DNA from: Pseudomonas paeninsulae
Lineage (GTDB): Bacteria > Pseudomonadota > Gammaproteobacteria > Pseudomonadales > Pseudomonadaceae
Direction of reading: 5' to 3'
Length of the DNA: 64,000 nucleotides
NCBI RefSeq assembly: GCF_035621475.1
Contig: NZ_CP141799.1
Location: 124,001-188,000, forward strand
The notes under the pieces are model-generated. The model made no database searches. It saw nothing but the letters and a program-made list of their open reading frames with translations, and was not told the DNA's origin. Both the position numbers and the translations under genes were made by a program. The stretch's first letter is position 1. Each line of letters begins with the position of its first letter. Shown in pieces: positions 45,595 to 55,650 of the stretch.

Positions 45595-46158
45595 ATGAAC
45601 ATTCTTGTCCTGCTGCGAATGCTTTTTTGCAGTACGTCTGTCTCGGCTGAGTTGGCATATCACGGCTCGGCGATTCGAAACGTATTCTGGGCTGTGAGCG
45701 TACCGCTCTCACTGTTGCCGCCGACCATGATAGTGCTGCTGGACGGGCCTCTCAGCACGTTCCTGCCCGCACTTCAGATCAGACCGTCGGTATTGATGGC
45801 CAGTCTGTTTTTCGGTTGCGAGGTGCTTTCGGTCTTCCTGATGGGATGGCTGATAAAGCAAGTTGCCAGCACCCTGGGCTATGAAGTGGCCTATGCGGAT
45901 GCTTACCTGGTTGCAGCTATCGCACCAATCCCGCTTTGGCTGTCCTCACTTGGCTTGCTGGTGAACAACCCGTTTTTGAACACCGCGCTGCCTCTGAGCG
46001 CGCTGGCGTCATGTTGCGTTTTGATCTACCAGGGTGCGTACTCGCTGTGCCACGTCGAGAACCGCCTCAAGGCTGCAGCCGTTACCCAGGTGGTTTTTGG
46101 CGCCGGCCTTATCCTGTGGGTGATGTTCCTGCCGCTTATCCAGTCTGTCACGGGATAA
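45595..46158 (+). CDS. Yip1-like integral membrane protein
   Basis: A 187-residue protein with five likely membrane segments and an N-terminal amphipathic start (MNILVLLRMLFCSTSVSAEL). The pattern of a first short helix then VFWAVSVPLSLLPPTMIVLL, MASLFFGCEVLSVFLMGWLI, AYLVAAIAPIPLWLSSLGLL and the last helix near FGAGLILWVMFLPLI resembles bacterial Yip1-domain proteins. AAGGAATCTC precedes the ATG. It is divergent from marR, sharing the operator at 45510. No specific function is known. Confidence 0.68.
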   Translation: MNILVLLRMLFCSTSVSAELAYHGSAIRNVFWAVSVPLSLLPPTMIVLLDGPLSTFLPALQIRPSVLMASLFFGCEVLSVFLMGWLIKQVASTLGYEVAYADAYLVAAIAPIPLWLSSLGLLVNNPFLNTALPLSALASCCVLIYQGAYSLCHVENRLKAAAVTQVVFGAGLILWVMFLPLIQSVTG

Positions 46159-46600
46159 ATGGAGCCGACTCCAGGGCCACGTGACTTCATCACGGCATCA
46201 CGGCCGCCTTGAGCAGAAGACAAAGTTCGCACCTTGAATTTTGCGCCACCGCCGTGAGGTGGGGGGGCAGCTAGATGATTCTCAGACCACGATATTGATG
46301 ATGCTGAACGTTCGCTATGGAGCGGAAGCGGCCATTTGCAGAGCGTCCGCTATTGGTCTTGCTGTCGGCCAGGGCCGGTATCAACCGACTCAATCCAGGC
46401 ATTCGTGACAAGCAGCAAGTGGCCAGTTAACGAGGGTTCACCGTCCCCTCCGTAAGCCCGCGCCAGAAGCAGTCCCCCTGTCATCAACGTCTATGCTTTA
46501 CGCGAGTGAGTGATCCCGAGCGACTGGATGCAGTCGGGGAGGGCTTGCCGGGTCGAGGCGCTGTCCACTCTCGCCGTAATGATCGCAGGAGCAACAAGCC
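46159..46600. other. Gene-free spacer before the orphan sdhB
   Basis: No open frame with coding character is seen. CCACC-gccgtga-GGTGG near 46241 could be a weak hairpin after the Yip1-like gene. The last 100 bp lead into the sdhB-like gene (GCAGGAGCAACAAGCC before its ATG). No promoter stands out. Confidence 0.4.
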
Positions 46601-47308
46601 ATGATTGATGTACAGGTCTATCGCTATCACCCGGAACAGGAGCGGCAACCCTGGATGCAATCGTTGTCGTTGCCCGAAGAATTCCGCGCACGAATGGTGC
46701 TGGATGCGCTGGAGTTCCTGCACGAGGCCGATCCGACGCTGGTCTACCGGCGCTCCTGCCGGGAGGGTGTTTGCGGCTCGGATGGTATGAATATCAACGG
46801 CAAGAACAGGCTGGCCTGCATCACGCCGGTTTCGGAGGCGCTGGGCACGGCCAACAGCCTGATCATCAGACCTTTACCCGGCATGCCGGTCATCCGCGAC
46901 CTGGTGGTCGACCAGAGCCTCTTCTTTAAGCAATACCAGAGTATCAAGCCATGGCTGATCAACCACGAGCCGGCGCCGGCCATCGAGCGCCTCCAGTCCC
47001 CCGAGGAGCGCGCCAAGCTCGACGGGCTGTATGAGTGCATTCTCTGCGGTTGCTGTTCCTCGCAATGTCCGTCCTGGTGGTGGAATCCGGAGAAGTACGT
47101 CGGCCCAGCCGGGCTGTTGCAGGCCTGGCGCTTCATCGCCGACAGCCGCGACCAGGCCACGGCGGAACGGCTCGAGCGGTTGGAAGACCCGTTCAGCTTG
47201 TTTCGTTGCCGCAGCATCGGCAACTGCTCATGGGTCTGTCCCAAGGGGCTCAATCCCATGGGGGCCATCGGGAAAATTCGCCAGGAGCTGTTGCGAAAAT
47301 CCACCTAG
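46601..47308 (+). CDS. Orphan succinate dehydrogenase iron-sulfur subunit paralogue
   Basis: A 235-residue SdhB-type protein with all three Fe-S cluster motifs: [2Fe-2S] in YRRSCREGVCGSDGMNINGK and LACITPV, then CILCGCCSSQCPSWWWNPEK, and CRSIGNCSWVCPKGLNPMG. It departs from the housekeeping Pseudomonas SdhB near the second and third clusters (CGCCSSQC for CACCSTSC; CSWVC for CVNVC). No sdhC, sdhD or sdhA lies nearby, so it is either a stand-alone electron-transfer protein, a spare subunit for the main complex, or a relic. GCAGGAG precedes the ATG at good spacing. The Cys set is complete, so it is probably functional. Confidence 0.88.
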   Translation: MIDVQVYRYHPEQERQPWMQSLSLPEEFRARMVLDALEFLHEADPTLVYRRSCREGVCGSDGMNINGKNRLACITPVSEALGTANSLIIRPLPGMPVIRDLVVDQSLFFKQYQSIKPWLINHEPAPAIERLQSPEERAKLDGLYECILCGCCSSQCPSWWWNPEKYVGPAGLLQAWRFIADSRDQATAERLERLEDPFSLFRCRSIGNCSWVCPKGLNPMGAIGKIRQELLRKST

Positions 47309-47583
47309 GACGCGGGATTGAGCGCGCACTTGCCACTGGGGAAGTGAGCATATGATGGGCCAGGTAACTCGGCCCGCCAGAGTCTGGCACTGGCGGTGCT
47401 CAAGGATGAGTTCTGCTGGTGTCACTTCAGGCTGTCCACCAGTGTGAATAGACCGCGCTTTCGTAGATCCTGTCGAGTGCCTGCTTCTGGCTGTTCTCTG
47501 CCGATCATGGCCACGCTGCGGCGACCCTTAGCGTGCGCGCGGCGCATCCTCGCCGGGTGGGCGATTCAGCCGTTCGCCCGGTT

Positions 47584-47838
47584 TCAGACCGCGCAGTAGC
47601 AGGCCGTGGCGGCGCCAGCTCGCGCTGGTTTTTCTGCGAGCAGGCGTATCACGTAGCCGACTTTCAACAGCGTCGGGCCGAGGATCGTCAGGCTATGTGC
47701 GCCTATCAGCGTGCCCAGGCTGAGGTGCTCGGCCCAACCGTAGGCGCCGAGCACGCCCAACAGCAGGGCGGCGCCACCGCCCGACAGCAGCTGGTTGGAC
47801 AGGCGCAGCAGGCGTTGCGGGCAATCGAATAGATTCAT
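47584..47838 (-). CDS. ppyR: Small membrane protein, PpyR-like
   Basis: An 84-residue membrane protein downstream of the flavohaemoglobin gene on the same strand. In P. aeruginosa the gene in this position, ppyR (PA2663), is described as a membrane protein affecting psl and pyoverdine expression. Two hydrophobic segments fit: LLSGGGAALLLGVLGAYGWA and LTILGPTLLKVGYVIRLLAE. The start is taken at 47838 after CAGGAGCACCGTG. The name rests on position and general build. Confidence 0.7.
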   Translation of the reverse strand: MNLFDCPQRLLRLSNQLLSGGGAALLLGVLGAYGWAEHLSLGTLIGAHSLTILGPTLLKVGYVIRLLAEKPARAGAATACYCAV

Positions 47839-47974
47839 CACGGTGCTCCTGTTGCGGAAACCGTCCGGCGCAACCGCGCCGGACGGGTCGAACTCAGCGG
47901 GTGTGAACATCTCGAGCGCCATCGCGAGTGCAACTCCAGGCGCTCGCAGTCGGCACTAGTGCTTGCACAACCGC

Positions 47975-49156
47975 TCAGGCCTCCAGCGAACTGGCTGGGC
48001 CGAAGAACTCGTAGTGGCTCTGCTGTTCCGGTACGCCGAGTTCGCGCAGGTGCTTTTTCACCTGGGCCATGAATGGCTTGGGGCCGAGGAAGTAGGCGTC
48101 CAAGTCGCGTTCCTGCGGCAGCCACTCGGCCAGTTGCTCGCGAGTCAGGAAGCCCTCGGCATGGCCCTGGTCTTCGCTGCGCGGTTCGCTGTAGCAGACA
48201 AAATGCTGCACCTGCGGGTGGGCCTCGGTCTGGGCGTCGACCCAGCTGCGGAAGGCATGCACGCCGGCATGGCGGGCGCAGTGGATGAAATGGATCGGCC
48301 GGCCATGCTCGCGTGCCGCTTCGAGCATGCTCAGCGCTGGGGTGATGCCGACGCCTGCGCTGATCAGCACCAGCGGCTTGGTCGACTCACGCAGGACGAA
48401 GTCGCCGGCTGGCGGAAACAGTTCCAGGCGGTCGCCGACCTGCACCTGATCGTGCAGGTAGTTGGAGGCCTTGCCACCGGGCTCGCGCTTGACGCTGATG
48501 CGGTAATCGCGACCATTGCCGCAGGCCGACAGCGAGTAGTTACGGCGGACCTCCTCGCCATCCAGCTGCAGGCGCAGGCCGATGTACTGGCCCGGTTGGA
48601 AGTCGAGCAGCGCGCCGCCGTCTTCCGGGACCAGGTGCAGGGAGACGATCTCCTCGCTTTCGACGATTTTTTGCGCCACCCGGAAGCCGCGTGCGCCGCG
48701 CCAGCCGCCAGTGGCTTCGGCGTTGGCGGCATAGGTGCCCTCTTCGGCATCAATCAGGATCTGCGCCAGTTGGCCATAAGCGGCGCCCCAGGCGTCGATT
48801 ACCTCGTCGGTGGCGATCTGCTCACCGAGCACCTCGCGAATCGCCCGCAACAGGCAGCTACCGACGATCGGATAATGCTCGGGGAGGATCTGCAACGACA
48901 CATGCTTGCTGACGATCTGCCCTACCAGCGGGCCGAGGGCCTCCAGGCGGTCGATATTGCGGGCGTACATCAGCACGCCGTTGGCCAGCGCGCGTTGCTG
49001 TTCGCCGCTGGCCTGGTGCGCCTGGTTGAACAGTGGGCGTACCTGCGGGTATTCGCCGAGCATCAATTGGTAGAAGTGGCGGGTCAGGGCTTCGCCGCCG
49101 GTTTCCAGCAGCGGCACTGTGGCCTTGATCAGGGTGCGTTGTTGGGCAGTCAGCAT
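47975..49156 (-). CDS. hmp: Flavohaemoglobin (nitric oxide dioxygenase)
   Basis: Converts nitric oxide to nitrate using O2 and NAD(P)H. The 393-residue protein has an N-terminal globin domain (1-140, with Tyr in HFYQLML and the proximal His in IVSKHVSLQILPEHYP), an FAD domain with RRNYSLSACGN, and an NAD domain with LVLISAGVGITPALSMLEAA near 270. Length matches the family (about 393-403). It is divergent from norR, as in P. aeruginosa fhp/fhpR, and a degenerate sigma-54 promoter lies upstream. Confidence 0.96.
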   Translation of the reverse strand: MLTAQQRTLIKATVPLLETGGEALTRHFYQLMLGEYPQVRPLFNQAHQASGEQQRALANGVLMYARNIDRLEALGPLVGQIVSKHVSLQILPEHYPIVGSCLLRAIREVLGEQIATDEVIDAWGAAYGQLAQILIDAEEGTYAANAEATGGWRGARGFRVAQKIVESEEIVSLHLVPEDGGALLDFQPGQYIGLRLQLDGEEVRRNYSLSACGNGRDYRISVKREPGGKASNYLHDQVQVGDRLELFPPAGDFVLRESTKPLVLISAGVGITPALSMLEAAREHGRPIHFIHCARHAGVHAFRSWVDAQTEAHPQVQHFVCYSEPRSEDQGHAEGFLTREQLAEWLPQERDLDAYFLGPKPFMAQVKKHLRELGVPEQQSHYEFFGPASSLEA

Positions 49157-49261
49157 TGAGTGGTTCCTGGGTGGCTATGCAGCATGAGGTGCGCCGGGCA
49201 ATCATCGAGAAGCATTCGGTCGCCGCGCTCAGGCGTGCTAAGTTCATGGTGTCTAGGGTGT

Positions 49262-49277
49262 TACACAACTCGTGCCA
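49262..49277 (-). promoter_or_regulatory. Degenerate sigma-54 promoter of hmp
   Basis: On the minus strand TGGCACGAGTTGTGTA resembles the sigma-54 consensus, with a perfect -24 TGGCACG and a -12 in which GT replaces GC. It lies about 105 bp before the hmp start. NorR-type activators work only with sigma-54, which supports the assignment despite the weak -12. Confidence 0.5.
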
Positions 49278-49299
49278 CTTTTATAGTCTAATTATTTCA

Positions 49300-49369
49300 A
49301 TGACTTGCATGCAGCGCTGTCTTTATGACTGCGTGCAGAGTCGAGTCCTAATGACATCGAGTAGTCTTT

Positions 49370-49374
<5 letters not shown>
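49300..49374. promoter_or_regulatory. Repeated ATGAC motifs, likely NorR enhancer sites
   Basis: ATGAC occurs at 49300, 49325, 49351 and 49370, at spacings of 25, 26 and 19 bp; the first two are embedded in a similar block (ATGACTTGCATGCAG and ATGACTGCGTGCAG). A series of sites one to two helical turns apart, between norR and hmp, is the layout expected for the hexameric NorR enhancer. The last copy overlaps the norR start, suggesting autoregulation. Confidence 0.5.
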
Positions 49375-50920
<1,546 letters not shown>

Positions 50921-50974
50921 TCCGCGCGCTATCCCGGCGCTGGTCGGTGGTTGCGTAGACGATCGACTAATCCG

Positions 50975-51007
50975 CGACATGCCTTTATCTAGGTCAGCGG
51001 CATGTCG
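50975..51007. promoter_or_regulatory. Palindrome around an Anr/Dnr-like core
   Basis: CGACATGCC (50975-50983) and GGCATGTCG (50999-51007) pair perfectly across 15 bases. In the centre, TTTATCTAGGTCAG differs at two positions from TTGATCTAGGTCAA, a common Pseudomonas Anr/Dnr binding sequence. It lies in the 352-bp gap between norR and the ABC genes. It could be a terminator, an oxygen/NO-responsive operator, or both. Nothing else is seen in the gap. Confidence 0.4.
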
Positions 51008-51272
51008 CCGCAGGGCGCCTATGTTGGATCAAGACCCAGCCGCCGGGGGCGCTTGATGTCGTCACGTCATGGCGAGTGCGCTCAGCAGCCTAGGCAATCC
51101 GCGCGCGACGGGGATCGCTGCAGGCCGCCAGCCCCGGCGCCAGTACCGAATGGCGGCAACTGTCGCTGCAGGTAACGGTTGCTTTGCTTTACTGAGAGAG
51201 GAGTGGCCCTCGTCCGGCCGGATGCCTGGGGCTTCTTTGCGGCACCACTCCCCGCACTCAGGTGGCAGACCG

Positions 51273-51935
51273 ATGCTGAAAGTCCAGGGCTTGTGCAAGA
51301 GCTATGCGACGCCGCAGGGGGCGCTGGCGGTGTTGCGCGGCATCGACCTGGAGTTGGCGACGGGGGAGAGCCTGGCCCTGATGGGCGAGTCCGGCAGCGG
51401 CAAGAGCACCCTGCTGCACCTGTTGGCCGGGCTGGATCGGGCCGACGCCGGGCGTATCGAGGTCGACGGCCGCGTGCTGGGCGACCTCCATGAGGGGCAA
51501 CTGGCGACCTGGCGGCGCAGCGGTATCGGCCTGGTATTCCAGCAATTCAACCTGATCGCCAGCCTGCGCGTCGCCGACAACCTGGCCTTCCAGGCGCGCC
51601 TGGCCGGCCGTCATGACCCGCACTGGCAGGCCGAACTGGTCGAGCGTCTCGGTCTGGCGGCCCTGCTTGGGCGCTACCCCGAACAGCTCTCGGTCGGCCA
51701 GCAGCAGCGAGTGGCGCTGGGCCGGGCGCTGGCGGGCAGGCCGCCGCTGCTGCTGGCCGACGAGCCCACCGGCAGCCTGGATGAGCGCAGCGCCGACGAG
51801 GTACTGACGCTGCTGCTGGAGCTGCTCGCTGGCAGCCCGACCAGCCTGCTGATGGTCACCCATAGCGCCAGCCTGGCGGCCCGTCTGCAACGTTGCCTGT
51901 GCCTGCAGGGCGGGCGTCTGCTGGAGGCGGCCTGA
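51273..51935 (+). CDS. ABC transporter ATP-binding protein (LolD/MacB type)
   Basis: A 220-residue ATPase with Walker A ALMGESGSGKSTLLHLLAGL, signature LSVGQQQRVALGRALAGRPP, Walker B LLLADEPTGSLDERSADEVL and the switch His in VTHSASLAARL. This subclass powers lipoprotein or peptide exporters of the FtsX/MacB type. I chose the ATG at 51273, where the conserved domain begins (MLKVQGLCKSYATPQGALAV); upstream frame extension has no conserved content. It is followed by the permease after 1 bp. Confidence 0.9.
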   Translation: MLKVQGLCKSYATPQGALAVLRGIDLELATGESLALMGESGSGKSTLLHLLAGLDRADAGRIEVDGRVLGDLHEGQLATWRRSGIGLVFQQFNLIASLRVADNLAFQARLAGRHDPHWQAELVERLGLAALLGRYPEQLSVGQQQRVALGRALAGRPPLLLADEPTGSLDERSADEVLTLLLELLAGSPTSLLMVTHSASLAARLQRCLCLQGGRLLEAA

Positions 51936-51936
51936 A

Positions 51937-54411
51937 ATGCGCCGCCTGTATTGGACCCTGAGTGCCCTGACCAGCCACTGGCGGCGCCATCCGCTGCAGT
52001 TGTTCAGCGTACTGGCCGGCCTGTGGCTGGCCACCAGCCTGTGGGCCGGGGTGCAGGCACTGAACAGCCAGGCCCGCGACAGCTATGCCCGCGCCAGTCA
52101 GCTGCTCGGCGGCGACCGCTACAGCCTGGTCGCCCGCGATGGCAGCTGGTTTGCCCAGCAGCACTTCATCGACTTGCGTCGCGCCGGCTGGCCGGTCTCG
52201 CCGCTGCTGCAAGGGCGCCTGCGCCTGCGCGGGCAGCCCGAACAACGCCTGCAACTGATCGGCATCGAGCCATTGACCCTGCCGGCCGGCAGCGCGCTGG
52301 CCGGGCAAACGCGCGAGCGCCTGGATCTGGCGGCATTTCTCGGTCGGCCCGGGCGCAGCTGGATTGCCGCCGACACCCTGGCCGAGCTTGGCCTGCCAGC
52401 CGGCGCGCAGCCGCTCAGCGAATCCGGCCAGCGCCTGCCGCCGCTGTCGGTGTGGCCGCAGTTGGCGCCCGGCGTGCTGCTGGTGGACATCGGCGTGGCC
52501 CAGCGCCTGCTCGACGGCCGCGGACAGATTTCGCGGTTGTTGCTGCCGGCCGAGTTCGCCCGTACCGCGCCGCCGCTGCCGCCGGCATTGGCCGCGCAGC
52601 TGGTGGTGCAACGCGGTGACGAGGGTGCCGATCTGGCCCAGCTCACCGACAGCTTCCACCTCAACCTCAGCGCCCTCGGCCTGCTGGCCTTCGTCGTCGG
52701 CCTGTTCATCGTCCACGCCGCCATCGGTCTGGCCCTGGAGCAGCGCCGGGTGTTGCTGCGCAACCTGCGCACCTGTGGGGTGAGTCTGCGTGGCCTGCTG
52801 GTCGCCCTGGTCGTGGAACTCGGCGTGCTGGCGCTGCTCGGCGCGGTCGCCGGGTTGCTCAGCGGTTATGCCGTGGCGGCCTGGCTGTTGCCGGATGTCG
52901 CCGCCAGCCTGCGTAGCCTGTATGGCGCCGAGGTGGCCGGGCGGCTCAGCCTGGCGCCGCAGTGGTGGCTGGGCGGCCTGCTGGTCTGCCTACTCGGGGC
53001 GTTGTGCGCGGGCGCCGGCAGTCTGCTGCGCGCCGCGCGTCTGCCGCTGTTGGCCTTGGCTCAGCCCGAGGCCTGGCAGCAGGCCCAGGCGCGCTGGCTG
53101 CGCCGTCAGGGCTGGCTAGCGGCGCTGCTTGGCTGTGTGGCGCTGCTCGCGCTGTGGTTCGGCGACAGCCTGGCGGCCGGCTTCGTCCTGCTCGCCGCCT
53201 TGCTGCTGGGCGCGGCCCTGGCGTTGCCGGTGGGCCTGAGCCGCTTGCTCGAGGCCTGGCTAGCACATTGCCGTACGCCGCTGACCCAGTGGTTCGTCGC
53301 CGACAGCCGCCAGCAACTGCCGAGTCTGGCGCTGGCGTTGATGGCCCTGTTGCTGGCGCTGGCGGCGAACATCGGCGTCGGCAGCATGACCGCGGGCTTT
53401 CGCCAGACCTTCAGTGGCTGGCTCGACCAACGCCTGGCCGCCGAGCTCTACCTGAACCCGGCCGACGCCAGCCAGGCCACGGCTATCGAGGCCTGGTTGA
53501 GCGAGCAGCCGCAGGTGCGCGCGCTGCTGCCGAGCTGGCGGGTCGAGCTGCAACTGCAGGGCTGGCCGGCACAGCTGAGCGGCATCCGCGCGCAGGCGCA
53601 TTACCGCGAGCACTGGCCGTTGCTGAGCGCCAGTGCCGGGGCCTGGGAGCGCCTGGAGCGGCAGCAGGGCCTGATGCTCAGCGAACAACTGGCGCGGCGC
53701 CTCGATCTGCAGCTGGGCGAGCGTCTGCGTCTGCCCACCCCGAGTGGCGCCTGGGAGCTGGAGGTGCTCGGCATCTATGCCGACTACGGCAATCCCAAGG
53801 GTCATCTGCTGGTCGATGCGGCGGGCCTGCAACGCTACTGGCCGGGGCTGGCCCCGCGCAGTTTCAGCCTGCGTCTGCCGGCCGCAGAGGTGCCCGGATT
53901 GATCCAGGCGCTGCAGGCGCGCTTTGCCCTGGACGACAGCCGGTTGATCGACCAGGCCGCGCTCAAGGCTTGGTCGAGCCGGGTATTCGAGCGCACCTTC
54001 GCCGCCACCGCCGCACTCAACAGCCTGACCCTGGGCGTGGCCGGGGTGGCGCTGTTGATCAGTTTGCTGACCCTCGGCCAGACCCGCCTGAGCCAGCTGG
54101 CGCCGCTCTGGGCACTGGGTGTCGGCCGCACGCAACTGGCCTGGCTGAGCCTCGGCCAGACCCTGTTGCTGGCCGTGCTGACTCTGCTCCTGGCGCTGCC
54201 GCTGGGTCTGTTGCTGGCCTGGTGCCTGGTCGCGGTGATCAACGTGCAGGCCTTCGGTTGGCGCCTGCCGCTGCATGTCTTCCCCGGCCAGCTTCTGCAA
54301 CTGTTCGGCCTGGCGCTGCTCGCCACCCTGCTGGCCAGCGCCTGGCCGCTCTGGCAACTCGGTCGCAGTACCCCGGCGGCCCTGTTGCGCAGCTTCGCCG
54401 GGGAACGCTAG
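51937..54411 (+). CDS. ABC transporter permease, FtsX family, large type
   Basis: An 824-residue permease with an N-terminal helix (HPLQLFSVLAGLWLATSLWA, about 17-37), a periplasmic domain, a core of several helices (about 245-480) and a second periplasmic domain ending in a C-terminal helix bundle (about 690-815). The FtsX signature LNSLTLGVAGVALLISLLTL starts the last bundle. This two-module build is typical of AttFG/YbbP-like exporters. It follows the ATPase gene by 1 bp and precedes an AttH-like lipoprotein gene, together forming a putative exporter of unknown cargo. Confidence 0.88.
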   Translation: MRRLYWTLSALTSHWRRHPLQLFSVLAGLWLATSLWAGVQALNSQARDSYARASQLLGGDRYSLVARDGSWFAQQHFIDLRRAGWPVSPLLQGRLRLRGQPEQRLQLIGIEPLTLPAGSALAGQTRERLDLAAFLGRPGRSWIAADTLAELGLPAGAQPLSESGQRLPPLSVWPQLAPGVLLVDIGVAQRLLDGRGQISRLLLPAEFARTAPPLPPALAAQLVVQRGDEGADLAQLTDSFHLNLSALGLLAFVVGLFIVHAAIGLALEQRRVLLRNLRTCGVSLRGLLVALVVELGVLALLGAVAGLLSGYAVAAWLLPDVAASLRSLYGAEVAGRLSLAPQWWLGGLLVCLLGALCAGAGSLLRAARLPLLALAQPEAWQQAQARWLRRQGWLAALLGCVALLALWFGDSLAAGFVLLAALLLGAALALPVGLSRLLEAWLAHCRTPLTQWFVADSRQQLPSLALALMALLLALAANIGVGSMTAGFRQTFSGWLDQRLAAELYLNPADASQATAIEAWLSEQPQVRALLPSWRVELQLQGWPAQLSGIRAQAHYREHWPLLSASAGAWERLERQQGLMLSEQLARRLDLQLGERLRLPTPSGAWELEVLGIYADYGNPKGHLLVDAAGLQRYWPGLAPRSFSLRLPAAEVPGLIQALQARFALDDSRLIDQAALKAWSSRVFERTFAATAALNSLTLGVAGVALLISLLTLGQTRLSQLAPLWALGVGRTQLAWLSLGQTLLLAVLTLLLALPLGLLLAWCLVAVINVQAFGWRLPLHVFPGQLLQLFGLALLATLLASAWPLWQLGRSTPAALLRSFAGER

Positions 54412-54447
54412 GAGGATTCGGTGATGGATTGCGTGCGCTCACGGAAC

Positions 54448-54530
54448 TGTAGGAGCGAGGAGGGACGCCCAGTCCCATGCCCGCGAGACTTTCGCGTCGA
54501 CGGTTTTCGCGGGCGTGGCCCGCTCCTACA
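54448..54530. repeat. Pseudomonas REP element between permease and lipoprotein gene
   Basis: TGTAGGAGCG (54448-54457) and CGCTCCTACA (54521-54530) are perfect inverted ends. Between them lie CCCGCGAGACTTTCGCG and CGGTTTTCGCGGGC, giving the stem-rich form of the REP sequences known from P. putida and P. fluorescens. It stands between AGGAGGATTCG-GTGATG (54411-54426) and the lipoprotein signal peptide at 54538. Confidence 0.75.
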
Positions 54531-54537
54531 AAAGCAC

Positions 54538-55635
54538 ATGGCCCGTGGGGGCGAGAGAGGCTGTGCCAACGCCTGCCTGGCGCTGCTCACCGGCCTGCTG
54601 CTCGCCGCCTGCGAAGCCGAAACGCCGCCGGTCGAAGGCTTTGCCGGGTTGGGCCGCTCGGCGACAGCGTTCGCCCGGGTCGAGCCGGGGCGGGTGTTTG
54701 CGTTCCCGGCCGACCACGGCGCGCATCTGGATCATCGCATCGAGTGGTGGTACCTCACCGCCAACCTGGAGGACGCGCAGGGCCGCGCCTGGGGCGTGCA
54801 GTGGACGCTGTTTCGCAACGCCCTGCAGCCTGGCTCGCAGGAGACGGACTGGCGCAACCAGAACCTGTGGATGGGCCATGCCGCGGTGACTGGTGCGGAC
54901 GGCCATCGCTATGCCGAGACCTTCGCCCGTGGCGGTATCGGCCAGGCCGGGGTTGTGGCCGCACCCTTGCAGGCCTGGATCGACGACTGGCAGCTACGCA
55001 GTCGCAGCCCGGCCAATGGCGGCCTGGGCGAGCTGCAGTTGCACGCCCGCGGCAAGGGCTTCAGCTATCGTCTGCGCCTCACCAGCGCGCGTCGGCCGGT
55101 GCTGCAGGGGATGCAGGGGTTCAGCCAGAAGTCCGGCCAGGGCCAGGCCTCCTATTACTACAGTCAGCCGTTCTTCCAGGCCGAGGGCAGCCTGCTGCTG
55201 GATGGCCAGCGCCATGCGGTCAAGGGCCAGGCCTGGCTCGACCGCGAATGGAGCAGCCAGCCGCTGGCGCCCGATCAACTGGGTTGGGACTGGTTCTCCC
55301 TGCATCTGCAGGCGGGCGAGAAGCTGATGCTGTTCCAGTTGCGCCAGGCCGGCGGCGCGCATTACCGCGCCGGCACCTGGATCGGTGCGGACGGCCAGGC
55401 CCAGCCGCTGAGCCAGGAGGACATCGAAATGGTGCCCGTGCGCTTCAGCCGCGTTGCCGGTCGGCGCCTGCCGACCGCCTGGACCCTGCGCATCGCGGCC
55501 AAGGCTTTCGCCATCGACACCACGGCGCTGCAGGAGCAGGCCTGGATGGCCACCCGGTTTCCCTACTGGGAGGGGCCGATCCGTTTCAGCGGCAGCCACC
55601 AGGGTGTTGGCTACCTGGAAATGACCGGCTATTGA
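54538..55635 (+). CDS. AttH/CrtC-like (lipocalin-like) lipoprotein
   Basis: A 365-residue lipoprotein: signal peptide ANACLALLTGLLLAAC with lipobox LLAAC, cysteine near residue 23 from the ATG at 54538. The mature part has FPADHGAHLDHRIEWWYLTA, the opening of carotenoid 1,2-hydratase (CrtC)/AttH domains, and LDREWSSQPLAPDQLGWDWF later. The family is a double lipocalin fold; members beside AttEFG-type ABC exporters are thought to act in envelope transport, not carotenoid chemistry. A stronger ribosome site (AGGAGG) precedes a GTG/ATG at 54421/54424, separated by a REP element that is translatable in frame. Which start is used is unclear. Confidence 0.82.
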   Translation: MARGGERGCANACLALLTGLLLAACEAETPPVEGFAGLGRSATAFARVEPGRVFAFPADHGAHLDHRIEWWYLTANLEDAQGRAWGVQWTLFRNALQPGSQETDWRNQNLWMGHAAVTGADGHRYAETFARGGIGQAGVVAAPLQAWIDDWQLRSRSPANGGLGELQLHARGKGFSYRLRLTSARRPVLQGMQGFSQKSGQGQASYYYSQPFFQAEGSLLLDGQRHAVKGQAWLDREWSSQPLAPDQLGWDWFSLHLQAGEKLMLFQLRQAGGAHYRAGTWIGADGQAQPLSQEDIEMVPVRFSRVAGRRLPTAWTLRIAAKAFAIDTTALQEQAWMATRFPYWEGPIRFSGSHQGVGYLEMTGY

Positions 55636-55650
55636 GGTGCGCGGTCGTCT

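Noticed and set aside
47963..49159. 398-residue open frame antisense to hmp
   Set aside because: Covers the flavohaemoglobin gene exactly on the other strand; composition of a mirror frame.
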